Assembly (NCBI RefSeq): GCF_002394865.1
Contig: NZ_DGUZ01000020.1
Coordinates: forward strand, 1-5,497
Source of the DNA: Fibrobacter sp. UBA4297
GTDB taxonomy: Bacteria; Fibrobacterota; Fibrobacteria; Fibrobacterales; Fibrobacteraceae
DNA: 5,497 nucleotides
Direction of reading: 5' to 3'
Positions 1 to 5,497 of the stretch are shown piece by piece (positions within the stretch are counted from its first letter, which is position 1; each line of letters begins with the position of its first letter). The position numbers were made by a program, and so were the translations under genes. Under the pieces are notes generated by a model that was given only the letters and a program-made list of their open reading frames with translations, was not told the origin of the DNA and searched no databases.

Positions 1-741
1 AAGTGGAACATGGGCTGGATGAATGATTTTCTCTCCTACATCCAGCACGAACCCATCTACCGCAAATACCACCACAACCAGCTTACATTCAGCATGGTCT
101 ACGCTTATTCTGAAAACTTCATACAAGTTTTCAGCCATGACGAAGTGGTGCACGGCAAGGGCTCCATGCTCGGCAAGATGCCTGGCGACAACTGGCAGAA
201 GTTTGCAAACCTCCGCCTCACCTACGCATTCCAGTACGCACACCCGGGCAAGAAGCTCAACTTCATGGGCAACGAATTCGGTCAGTTCCGCGAATGGAAC
301 GAAAAGCGTTCGCTCGACTGGCACTTGGTCAGCTGGGATAGCCACGGCAAGCTCCTCGAAATGATGAAGGTCTTGAACCACATCTACAAGGAAAATTCTC
401 CGCTGTGGGAAATCGACCATTACTACACCGGCTTTGAATGGATCTGGTGCGACGATGCAGACAACTCCATTGTTAGCTTTGTTCGTAAGGACGACCACGG
501 CAATATGATTTTGTGCGTATTCAACTTTACGCCGGTTGTTCGTAACGATTACCGTCTCGGTGCCCCCGCACGCGGTGCTTGGAAAGAAATTTTCAACACC
601 GATGCGGCCATGTTCGGCGGCTCCAATGTCGGCAATCTCGGTGAAGTCTGGACGCAGGATATTCCATGGCAGAATCGTCAGTGGAGCCTGAACATCAAGC
701 TTCCGCCGCTTGCAGGCGTGTATTTCAAGCTAGAGAGATAA
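1..741 (+). CDS. glgB: 1,4-alpha-glucan (glycogen) branching enzyme, C-terminal part
   Basis: The product cuts alpha-1,4-glucan chains and rejoins them through alpha-1,6 links, making the branches of glycogen in the cytoplasm. The frame is open from base 1, so the gene starts outside the window; 246 residues are visible of a family that is usually 630-730 long. The first residues (KWNMGWMNDF) and HEPIYRKYHHNQLTF are near-universal GlgB signatures. FSHDEVVHGKGS at residues 44-55 is conserved region IV of the GH13 barrel, with the H-D pair at residues 46-47 that lines the active site. The nucleophile and acid/base of regions II and III lie upstream of the window. AHPGKKLNFMGNEFGQ follows, then the all-beta C-terminal domain (about residue 140 on) ending LPPLAGVYFKLER. 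The gene ends TAA, followed at once by an in-frame TAG. No frameshift or missing motif was seen. Sampled GC is high (about 58 percent in one 60-base line). It converges on the - strand genes. Confidence 0.97.
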   Translation, partial: KWNMGWMNDFLSYIQHEPIYRKYHHNQLTFSMVYAYSENFIQVFSHDEVVHGKGSMLGKMPGDNWQKFANLRLTYAFQYAHPGKKLNFMGNEFGQFREWNEKRSLDWHLVSWDSHGKLLEMMKVLNHIYKENSPLWEIDHYYTGFEWIWCDDADNSIVSFVRKDDHGNMILCVFNFTPVVRNDYRLGAPARGAWKEIFNTDAAMFGGSNVGNLGEVWTQDIPWQNRQWSLNIKLPPLAGVYFKLER

Positions 742-761
742 TAGCGCATTCGCGCAGTTCT

Positions 762-786
762 TAGTCACTAGTCATTAGTTACTAGA
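762..786. repeat. Tandem 7-bp repeat, about 3.5 units (TAGTNAY)
   Basis: Units are TAGTCAC (762-768), TAGTCAT (769-775), TAGTTAC (776-782) and a partial TAGA (783-786). Because each unit is nearly self-complementary with its neighbour, 763-783 also forms an imperfect palindrome (AGT pairs with ACT, then one mismatch, then ACTA with TAGT). It lies between the glgB stop and the terminator hairpin, so it would be in the glgB 3' untranslated region. Its role is unknown; short tandem heptamers of this kind are often scattered through intergenic DNA of a genome. Confidence 0.75.
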
Positions 787-794
787 ATTTCATT

Positions 795-828
795 AAAAAG
801 TCCCTGAATTCATTTCAGGGATTTTTTT
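795..828. terminator. Bidirectional intrinsic terminator between convergent genes
   Basis: An 8-bp perfect stem, TCCCTGAA (801-808) with TTCAGGGA (814-821), closes a 5-base loop. It is followed on the + strand by seven T (822-828) and preceded by five A (795-799), which read as a T-run on the - strand. It can therefore stop transcription from glgB on the left and from the - strand envelope genes on the right, whose last stop codon (833-835) is only 11 bases from the stem. Confidence 0.88.
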
Positions 829-832
829 ATTG

Positions 833-1450
833 CTAATTCAATGTCACTGAGAACAAAAGCATCACAGAAGACGAGCGGAATACGCCATCATCATCGGACC
901 AATACTCGTGGGAATTGAACGCGAGCGACACCCCTAAACCAACGTGTTCGCTCACCCACCAGTCCTTGCCAGCTTCAACATCGAAACTAAAAGCATGGAG
1001 CCCCGTATTCCCGGAATACTTGCGGCAATTGAGCCTGTAACCAGTCATTCCGAAAGCCCCGCTAAAATAAACGTTATTCCATCCCGGCACATAATACGTG
1101 GCACCAGCACCGACAAAAACAGAACTCAACACGTAAAAATCATGATCCACATACATCGAGAGTCCATAACGGGCTTCTCGAAAATCGGAATACGTAACAA
1201 AGCCCATGTTCGCATGCAAAGCCAAATTCGGCATGACATAAGCACCAAGTTTACCATGAAGCTTTATTCCCAGGCCATCCGCAGTCAATGATTCCTCGCC
1301 ATCTGCATTTTCAAACGAAGAATAGCCAAGCCCTACCGAAGCTCTAGCAAACATTCCATCATGTGCCAAAGGCGTGCCAAGCGGCCCAGCTATAGCCACC
1401 GAAAACGCACAAGACAAGGCAAGCAGAAATATAGCGAGAAGACGATTCAT
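833..1450 (-). CDS. Small secreted outer-membrane beta-barrel protein, 205 aa
   Basis: I do not recognise a named gene. The start MNRLLAIFLLALSCAFSVAIA is a clear signal peptide with a likely signal peptidase I site after AIA (residue 21). The mature part begins GPLGTPLAHDGMFARASVGLGY; an HDGxFxR...GxGY opening is what I recall from hypothetical barrel proteins of about 200 residues. The rest is alternating hydrophobic/aromatic segments separated by turns rich in D, N and G. About eight candidate strands can be drawn (roughly residues 33-46, 57-70, 74-87, 107-118, 125-137, 151-162, 166-180 and 190-204), suggesting an OmpX/OmpA-sized barrel. There is no periplasmic domain. The ATG follows the upstream stop by 2 bases with no Shine-Dalgarno sequence, so translation is probably coupled. 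Sampled GC is higher than in the two preceding genes. The shared terminator hairpin begins just after the stop. Cargo or ligand is unknown. Confidence 0.82.
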   Translation of the reverse strand: MNRLLAIFLLALSCAFSVAIAGPLGTPLAHDGMFARASVGLGYSSFENADGEESLTADGLGIKLHGKLGAYVMPNLALHANMGFVTYSDFREARYGLSMYVDHDFYVLSSVFVGAGATYYVPGWNNVYFSGAFGMTGYRLNCRKYSGNTGLHAFSFDVEAGKDWWVSEHVGLGVSLAFNSHEYWSDDDGVFRSSSVMLLFSVTLN

Positions 1451-1452
1451 AA

Positions 1453-3036
1453 TTAATTTGGGACATCTAATTTAGCAAAATCAGATACATTCCAAAGCTT
1501 AACACCATCACCACGCAACCTAAACCCTAGCGATATATACGGAGAGATTCCTTTGGAATGGCCATATTTCGAAGCTTTCATATTATGAAATCCAGCCTTC
1601 AAACGAATTGCAATTCGTCCCGCTATTGGATCTCCCTCAGGCATGGTCTTACCCACAAGCCTCGGGAAAAGATAATCTACATATGCCCCAAAACCATAGC
1701 GGAAATAAGATTCTTGCTTGTTTTCGCGTTTTTCTTCACCATCTCTGCGAACCACATAGAAAGCTTTACCCAAATTTGCAAACGCGACACCTTCAAAATA
1801 CTTTGTCTTAAGCACTCTATAACCTAACATTGAATGTATTCCATAATCTAAAAAGCCACAGGAATCGCACTTTTCATCCAAGGAGCGCGTATTGAATTCA
1901 AAAGAAAGCATCACATTATAAATTCTAAAATCTAAAGCGACATTAAAGAAGAAAAACGATTTGTAATCTGGGAAATCTCCAGCCAAAAACGGAATACCAA
2001 AATCAGCACCCAAGCCAAAACTGAAATTAGACGCATCTTCAATCAATGGTCTCATCATTTTTCCCAAAGCAATCGATTCCATTACAGGGCATGCCAAATC
2101 TTTATTGACTTCGGGCTTATTTTGCAATTCTTCGCATTTAAAAATTTCATGATAATCTTGTTCTGCAACACGATTCAAAAGCAAATCGAGACCATCTTCA
2201 TATCGATACGTACTATACCTTACCAAATAATTCGATGCAGAATCTTTATTTAAAATAAACTCATAATCACGAGTTAAATACTTTAAAAGAATTTTCGAAC
2301 GTGGCGACAAATCTGCGGAATCAGCAAGCTGAACAGCAGTTGCATAATCACCGGCGTAGACGAGGGATTCTATGCGTTTACGAACTTCAATCGCAGGGTT
2401 CGGTTCCACACTATAGTTCAAGCGGTATGGGAAAAATTGCACATTTTCCAAACTTTGAATATCAAAAAAAGCAACGGATTCAGACACACCATCCAAAAAG
2501 AAAATTCGCTTATTCGGAATTTCAGAATCAAATGCAGGCACAGTAATCACGCGTTGGATTAATTTAAACGAAGAAGAATCCTTTAAAACATCAGGACCCA
2601 TATATGCAAATTGAGTAAATACCTTTTTTGTTTTTTCGGTTGGCGGATCTACCCAAGTTTTACTTTCTTTGTCATAAATTTTGTCTACGTGAATAATGTT
2701 ATGAATTAAATAAAAACCATTTGATTCTTTTTGCAAGCGGAGTTCAAATGTTTTGCGAACATTCTCGGGTGCATCAGCCAAATCACGCTGCATGCGGGCC
2801 GCTTTCAGTTCAGACCATTCCATAAAAGATTTATAGACATCCGGATATTCCTTGTCGAAATTAACCCAAGGCAATTTATCCTGGCTGTATACATTGCTCG
2901 TGATGAGTGAACCGTAATAAGCGACAGGCGCTATTTCTAGCTTTTTCGCCACCGTCACTGAATTGACTAAAACATATTCATACGCAAAGCTATAGGATAG
3001 CAGAGTCAAAATAATCGCAAAAAAAAACTTAACCAT
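1453..3036 (-). CDS. Secreted envelope protein with helical N-terminal part and beta-barrel-like C-terminal part, 527 aa
   Basis: No named family is recognised. I chose the ATG at 3036 (MVKFFFAIILTLLSYSFA, signal peptide cleaved near residue 18) over an in-frame ATG at 3066. The longer version adds ten residues before the signal peptide and overlaps the upstream gene by 29 bases, while the chosen start sits 1 base after its stop; a weak GGAA lies 7 bases before this ATG. Residues about 19-210 are mixed and soluble; 216-330 are helical and vaguely repeat-like (AIEVRKRIESLVYAGDYATA, then LTRDYEFIL). From about 336 to 507 the chain turns beta-rich with Gly/aromatic alternation (SFGLGADFGIPF, RIYNVMLSFEF, ISLGFRL), as in an outer-membrane barrel. 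A tail of about 20 residues follows. Cysteines occur only at 301, 316, 390 and 393; the last two form CDSC, so disulfides outside the cytoplasm are possible. It is colinear with the 399-aa neighbour and probably its paralog. The DNA is AT-rich. Confidence 0.82.
   Translation of the reverse strand: MVKFFFAIILTLLSYSFAYEYVLVNSVTVAKKLEIAPVAYYGSLITSNVYSQDKLPWVNFDKEYPDVYKSFMEWSELKAARMQRDLADAPENVRKTFELRLQKESNGFYLIHNIIHVDKIYDKESKTWVDPPTEKTKKVFTQFAYMGPDVLKDSSSFKLIQRVITVPAFDSEIPNKRIFFLDGVSESVAFFDIQSLENVQFFPYRLNYSVEPNPAIEVRKRIESLVYAGDYATAVQLADSADLSPRSKILLKYLTRDYEFILNKDSASNYLVRYSTYRYEDGLDLLLNRVAEQDYHEIFKCEELQNKPEVNKDLACPVMESIALGKMMRPLIEDASNFSFGLGADFGIPFLAGDFPDYKSFFFFNVALDFRIYNVMLSFEFNTRSLDEKCDSCGFLDYGIHSMLGYRVLKTKYFEGVAFANLGKAFYVVRRDGEEKRENKQESYFRYGFGAYVDYLFPRLVGKTMPEGDPIAGRIAIRLKAGFHNMKASKYGHSKGISPYISLGFRLRGDGVKLWNVSDFAKLDVPN
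3019..3027 (-). repeat. Nine-T homopolymer in the signal-peptide codons
   Basis: Read on the - strand, codons 4-6 of the 527-aa gene are TTT TTT TTT (FFF), giving nine T in a row eight bases after the A of the ATG. Loss or gain of one base would destroy the signal peptide and the protein. The tract may simply encode a hydrophobic signal peptide in AT-rich DNA. Confidence 0.9.
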
Positions 3037-3037
3037 A

Positions 3038-4237
3038 TTAGCGTTCCATAGAATCAGGATAAACAAATTCTACCGGTTTCATTGTCAACACAGGTATAGA
3101 AAACTCAATTGACATATAAAACCTAAATCCAGATGCATTTACTGTATGATCGCCCCAAATATTTTTTATACCCGCTCTGAAACGAAGGTAAAACATATCG
3201 TACAAAACACCTGCTCCATACACCGGATAAGCCTGATATGAATCCTTGCTTGTTCTATTTTCATCGTTTTTACTTTTATTTTCACCATAGAAATCAACTT
3301 CTACACCAGTCGTTAAATAGCACTGCAACGAAATGTTTCTAAAGTAATAGCCAACATTTAAATTCCAGCCCAAATTGTAGAAATGAAGAGAATCACTAGA
3401 ACGAACATCACTGAAATGTGTCGTAATTTGGGTTTCAAGACTGACATCATATATATACCAGTTTGTACCCCCATAAAAACCAAAACCGTTTTTAACCTTA
3501 TCCGAAATATCTCCTAAAAAGGCGACATAGGAACCACCTAAGAAAAACGTATATGACTTGAGCGTATCAACAGTCTTTCTGTTCCAATAAACATCAACTA
3601 GATACTCTAGCTGCTCCCGTTTCTTCAACTGGAGCTTATGTTTTTCAATCAACGACTCGATATCATATTTATATTTAAAGAAGCCCTTCATTACAATATA
3701 AATAAACATCCGGTCACTCTCATTTTCAACACTTTTGAGTTTTTCATCAAGCTTTCCAGATTCTATTTCCGCTTGCAATTTATCTTTAAATGTTTTATGG
3801 AACGTATCGTAAACATAGTCAGGCCTTGTATTATAACGCGATACAAATTGCACATCACTAAGCGATTCAAAATCACCTAAAAAATATTTCAACAGAATTT
3901 TTTCGTAATCATGAATTATAAAATAAGTAGACGACTTTTCATACGACTCTGCAACATCGACCAGTTTCTTTAAACGCTCAAGACTATCATCTAGCAAAGC
4001 TTTTCTCATAGCATCGCGAAGATACTTGACCAGGTCAAACTCCTGCCGAAGCATTTCTGATTCACTGAATTTTTCAACAAGGCTCAACGTATCAGGAGAT
4101 TTAGTCTCTTCGTAATCGTGGACAAACAAGTTCATCACAGAATCGTGAGCGACAGGTTCTGCAGAAAAAGCGCTACAATTCAAAGACAAAATTAAGGCGC
4201 ACGCCCAAACAGCAAAACATTTTACACAAACTCGCAT
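3038..4237 (-). CDS. Secreted envelope protein with helical N-terminal part and beta-barrel-like C-terminal part, 399 aa
   Basis: No named family is recognised. The frame is open to a TTG at 4252, but ATG at 4237 is preferred: it begins a signal peptide (MRVCVKCFAVWACALILSLN and on, likely cut after AFSA, residue 26), and the promoter -10 element lies between the two. Residues about 30-225 are highly charged and helical, possibly partly coiled (KLDEKLKSVENESDR, IEKHKLQLKKREQLEYLVD). Residues about 226-380 are beta-rich with aromatic alternation (YTFFLGGSYVAFLG, NGFGFYGGTNWYIY, LGWNLNVGYYFR, YLRFRAGIKNIWG, FRFYMSIEFSI), consistent with a barrel, followed by a tail ending in MER. Only one cysteine (306) is in the mature part. 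The stop is 1 base from the next gene's ATG, so the two are cotranscribed and probably coupled. The DNA is AT-rich (about 32-35 percent GC in sampled lines). A soluble periplasmic or surface domain attached to a barrel is the best guess; function is unknown. Confidence 0.82.
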   Translation of the reverse strand: MRVCVKCFAVWACALILSLNCSAFSAEPVAHDSVMNLFVHDYEETKSPDTLSLVEKFSESEMLRQEFDLVKYLRDAMRKALLDDSLERLKKLVDVAESYEKSSTYFIIHDYEKILLKYFLGDFESLSDVQFVSRYNTRPDYVYDTFHKTFKDKLQAEIESGKLDEKLKSVENESDRMFIYIVMKGFFKYKYDIESLIEKHKLQLKKREQLEYLVDVYWNRKTVDTLKSYTFFLGGSYVAFLGDISDKVKNGFGFYGGTNWYIYDVSLETQITTHFSDVRSSDSLHFYNLGWNLNVGYYFRNISLQCYLTTGVEVDFYGENKSKNDENRTSKDSYQAYPVYGAGVLYDMFYLRFRAGIKNIWGDHTVNASGFRFYMSIEFSIPVLTMKPVEFVYPDSMER

Positions 4238-4243
4238 ACGATA

Positions 4244-4272
4244 AATATACAAATAAGGTGTAAATGGCGCAA
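4244..4272 (-). promoter_or_regulatory. Candidate sigma-70-type promoter for the three-gene envelope operon
   Basis: On the - strand, TTGCGC (4267-4272, -35 TTGACA with two mismatches) is followed after exactly 17 bases by TATATT (4244-4249, -10 TATAAT with one mismatch). It lies in the 36-base gap after the xerD stop. The usual spacing puts the first transcribed base at 4237, the A of the 399-aa gene's ATG, so the message would be leaderless; this agrees with the absence of a Shine-Dalgarno sequence. The gap is AT-rich, so a chance match is possible. Confidence 0.5.
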
Positions 4273-4273
4273 C

Positions 4274-5170
4274 TTAGGAGTGCCCGCCCATTTCCCTCGG
4301 ATGGTAGCTACGATGTTCTTGCTTGATGAAATCTTTATCGACGTGCGTGTAAATTTGCGTAGTGCTGATATCGGCATGACCGAGCAGTTCCTGCAAAACG
4401 CGCAAGTCCATGCCCGCCTCTAGGCAGTGCGTGGCAAAGCTATGGCGGAACGTATGCGGCGAAACCTGTTTGCTCAAGTGCATCGTATGCAATTGCACAA
4501 TTTTCCATGCCCCCATGCGGCTCATCGGCTTGCCATGCGCATTCAAGATAACATTGTCCGTTGCAGGGTGCGTTAAGGGGCGCCCCTCTTCAATCCAGGC
4601 GCGGAGATTTTCCTTTGCCTTGCTCCCAAGCGGTACAAGACGCTGCTTATTGCCCTTGCCAATCGGCATGAGCCATTCATTTTCAAGATCGATTTGCGAA
4701 AGTTTAATACCAAGCGCTTCCGAAATACGAAGCCCGCCACTGTACATGAGCTCAATCAAAGCCGTATCACGGAGCGGATTCTTACCGTTCGCTGCACTCT
4801 CAAAAACGCTATCGATTTCTTCGCGAGTCAGGTACTGCGGCAGGTAATGCCCGAGTTTTGGCGTTGCAAGCATAGATTCCGTGCTGTAGTCGTACTCGCC
4901 CTGGTTCTGCATGTACTTGAGGAACCCGCGCAAGCTTGAAAAATGCCTCGCCACCGATGTTGGGGAATATTCTTCCTGCCCCGCAGTAAGTGTCAAAAAT
5001 TCGTCCAGTTTTTCGGGCTTTAAGTCCTTGAGGTCAATACCGTTCTCGTCAAGCCAGGCGATAAAATGCCTCAAATCCTCCTGATAGCTCTGAATCGTCA
5101 CCGGGGATAGATTCCGTTCTACCCCGAGGTGCGAAAGAAAAGCGTCCAGACGGTTGGAGTTGAGACTCAT
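4274..5170 (-). CDS. xerD: Tyrosine site-specific recombinase, XerD type
   Basis: XerC/XerD recombinases act on the dif site near the terminus to resolve chromosome dimers, normally with FtsK. The protein is 298 residues, the size of E. coli XerC and XerD. The N-terminal SAM-like DNA-binding domain (about 1-105; LDAFLSHLGVERNLSPVTIQ, SYQEDLRHF) precedes the catalytic domain. All six catalytic positions are present: R148 in SGGLRISE, K172 in GKGNKQR, H239 and R242 in HTFRHSFATH, H265 in LLGHADIST, and the nucleophile Y274 in QIYTHV. The C-terminal SYHPRE resembles the HHPRA end of XerD, which favours XerD over XerC; in a genome with a single Xer it would serve both roles. No Shine-Dalgarno sequence precedes the ATG at 5170. 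It follows the cysteine-rich gene by 19 bases and may be cotranscribed with it. No attachment site, phage gene or cassette is nearby, so a housekeeping role is more likely than an integrase. Confidence 0.95.
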   Translation of the reverse strand: MSLNSNRLDAFLSHLGVERNLSPVTIQSYQEDLRHFIAWLDENGIDLKDLKPEKLDEFLTLTAGQEEYSPTSVARHFSSLRGFLKYMQNQGEYDYSTESMLATPKLGHYLPQYLTREEIDSVFESAANGKNPLRDTALIELMYSGGLRISEALGIKLSQIDLENEWLMPIGKGNKQRLVPLGSKAKENLRAWIEEGRPLTHPATDNVILNAHGKPMSRMGAWKIVQLHTMHLSKQVSPHTFRHSFATHCLEAGMDLRVLQELLGHADISTTQIYTHVDKDFIKQEHRSYHPREMGGHS

Positions 5171-5189
5171 TTTAGCACGCTATGTAAAT

Positions 5190-5497
5190 TTAATCTTCTT
5201 CGTCTTTTTTTGAGGGCTTAGCGCAGCGGTCTGTAGCCCAGTTGGTTGACTTGAAGCAGGCACTTCTGGTGTAGCAACATCCTTTGGCGTTGCTTTCCGT
5301 TATTTCGCAATTGCAAGCGATTCCGTCGTTGTTGCCATCGGTGTCGACAAGCTCCCCGTTGGAGCAGACCACCATGAATCCGCCTTCGTGATAACTTGTG
5401 TTGATGCAGGTCTGGAGGGAGTTGTGGCAAACTCCGAAGTAGGTTCCCAGGGCCTCGCACGATACGCGGCGAGTCTCGTTAGTAAGGTCGAATTCGA
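5190..5497 (-). CDS. Cysteine-rich, probably secreted protein with a calcium-loop-like motif; N-terminal part outside window
   Basis: The frame is open to the window edge, so 101 complete C-terminal residues are seen and the start is missing; the internal ATG at 5375 is not taken as the start because the coding pattern and cysteine spacing continue upstream of it. Ten cysteines occur in 101 residues (fragment positions 13, 23, 30, 44, 61, 63, 73, 74, 80 and 91), an even number that suggests disulfides and hence export. VDTDGNNDGIACNCE (50-64) has Asp/Asn spacing like an EF-hand or Excalibur calcium loop (D51, D53, N55, D57, then C61). After CAKP the chain ends in a charged tail, SKKDEED. The family is not recognised; a lipoprotein or surface protein is possible but the N-terminus that would show it is absent. 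The stop is 19 bases before xerD, on the same strand, with no terminator between. Confidence 0.75.
   Translation of the reverse strand, partial: EFDLTNETRRVSCEALGTYFGVCHNSLQTCINTSYHEGGFMVVCSNGELVDTDGNNDGIACNCEITESNAKGCCYTRSACFKSTNWATDRCAKPSKKDEED

Noticed and set aside
944..1291. 115-codon + strand open frame opposite the 205-aa barrel gene
   Set aside because: The antisense - strand gene has a clear signal peptide and barrel pattern, whereas this translation shows no domain, signal peptide or ribosome site.
3037..3066. Upstream ATG at 3066 as start of the 527-aa gene
   Set aside because: It adds ten residues ahead of a complete signal peptide and overlaps the upstream gene by 29 bases; the ATG at 3036 sits 1 base after that gene's stop and matches the spacing at the next junction.
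4160..4237. Lipobox at LSLNC in the 399-aa protein's leader
   Set aside because: Asn just before the Cys and Leu two before it do not fit the lipobox; a normal signal peptidase I site (AFSA) follows five residues later.
4238..4252. TTG at 4252 as start of the 399-aa gene
   Set aside because: It has no Shine-Dalgarno sequence, would overlap the candidate -10 box, and only adds five residues before a normal signal peptide that begins at the ATG at 4237.
4410..4847. 145-codon + strand open frame inside xerD
   Set aside because: It lies antisense to a gene with every catalytic motif of the Xer family; its translation has no recognisable domain and is best explained as a shadow frame.
4238..5189. 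dif-like site or integrase attachment site next to xerD
   Set aside because: No paired 11-bp half-sites around a 6-8 bp centre were seen in the short gaps on either side of xerD, and no phage or cassette genes are present.

Overview
The window looks like chromosomal DNA from a Gram-negative bacterium of the Fibrobacteres/Bacteroidetes side of the tree, most likely Fibrobacter or a relative. This is inference from four things: a glycogen branching enzyme of ordinary bacterial type, several secreted beta-barrel-like proteins of no named family, a near absence of Shine-Dalgarno sequences, and middling GC with AT-rich surface-protein genes. No RNA gene, insertion sequence, CRISPR array or origin was seen.

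Layout. The left edge carries the C-terminal 246 codons of glgB on the + strand (1-741). A short intergenic stretch (742-832) follows, with three and a half tandem 7-bp repeats and a hairpin that has a T-run on both strands. This hairpin probably terminates both glgB and the genes arriving from the right. Everything else is on the - strand and converges on it. In order of transcription (right to left) these genes are: the C-terminal part of a cysteine-rich protein with a calcium-loop-like motif (5190-5497, cut by the window edge); a 298-aa XerD-type tyrosine recombinase (4274-5170); a 399-aa secreted protein (3038-4237); a 527-aa secreted protein (1453-3036); and a 205-aa small beta-barrel protein (833-1450).

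The last three form a tight unit with stop-to-start gaps of only 1 and 2 bases and no terminator before the shared hairpin. The 399- and 527-aa proteins have the same build: signal peptide, soluble mostly helical N-terminal part, beta-rich barrel-like C-terminal part, and a tail of about 20 residues. Short motifs match in the same order in both, so they look like divergent tandem paralogs. The third protein is a barrel alone. The unit reads as an uncharacterised cell-envelope operon. A good sigma-70-like promoter lies in the 36-base gap after xerD, placed so that transcription would begin at the A of the first ATG (a leaderless message).

glgB works in glycogen synthesis and XerD in chromosome dimer resolution. 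Neither has an evident functional tie to the envelope genes; xerD simply lies upstream of them on the same strand. The functions of the envelope proteins cannot be read from sequence alone.
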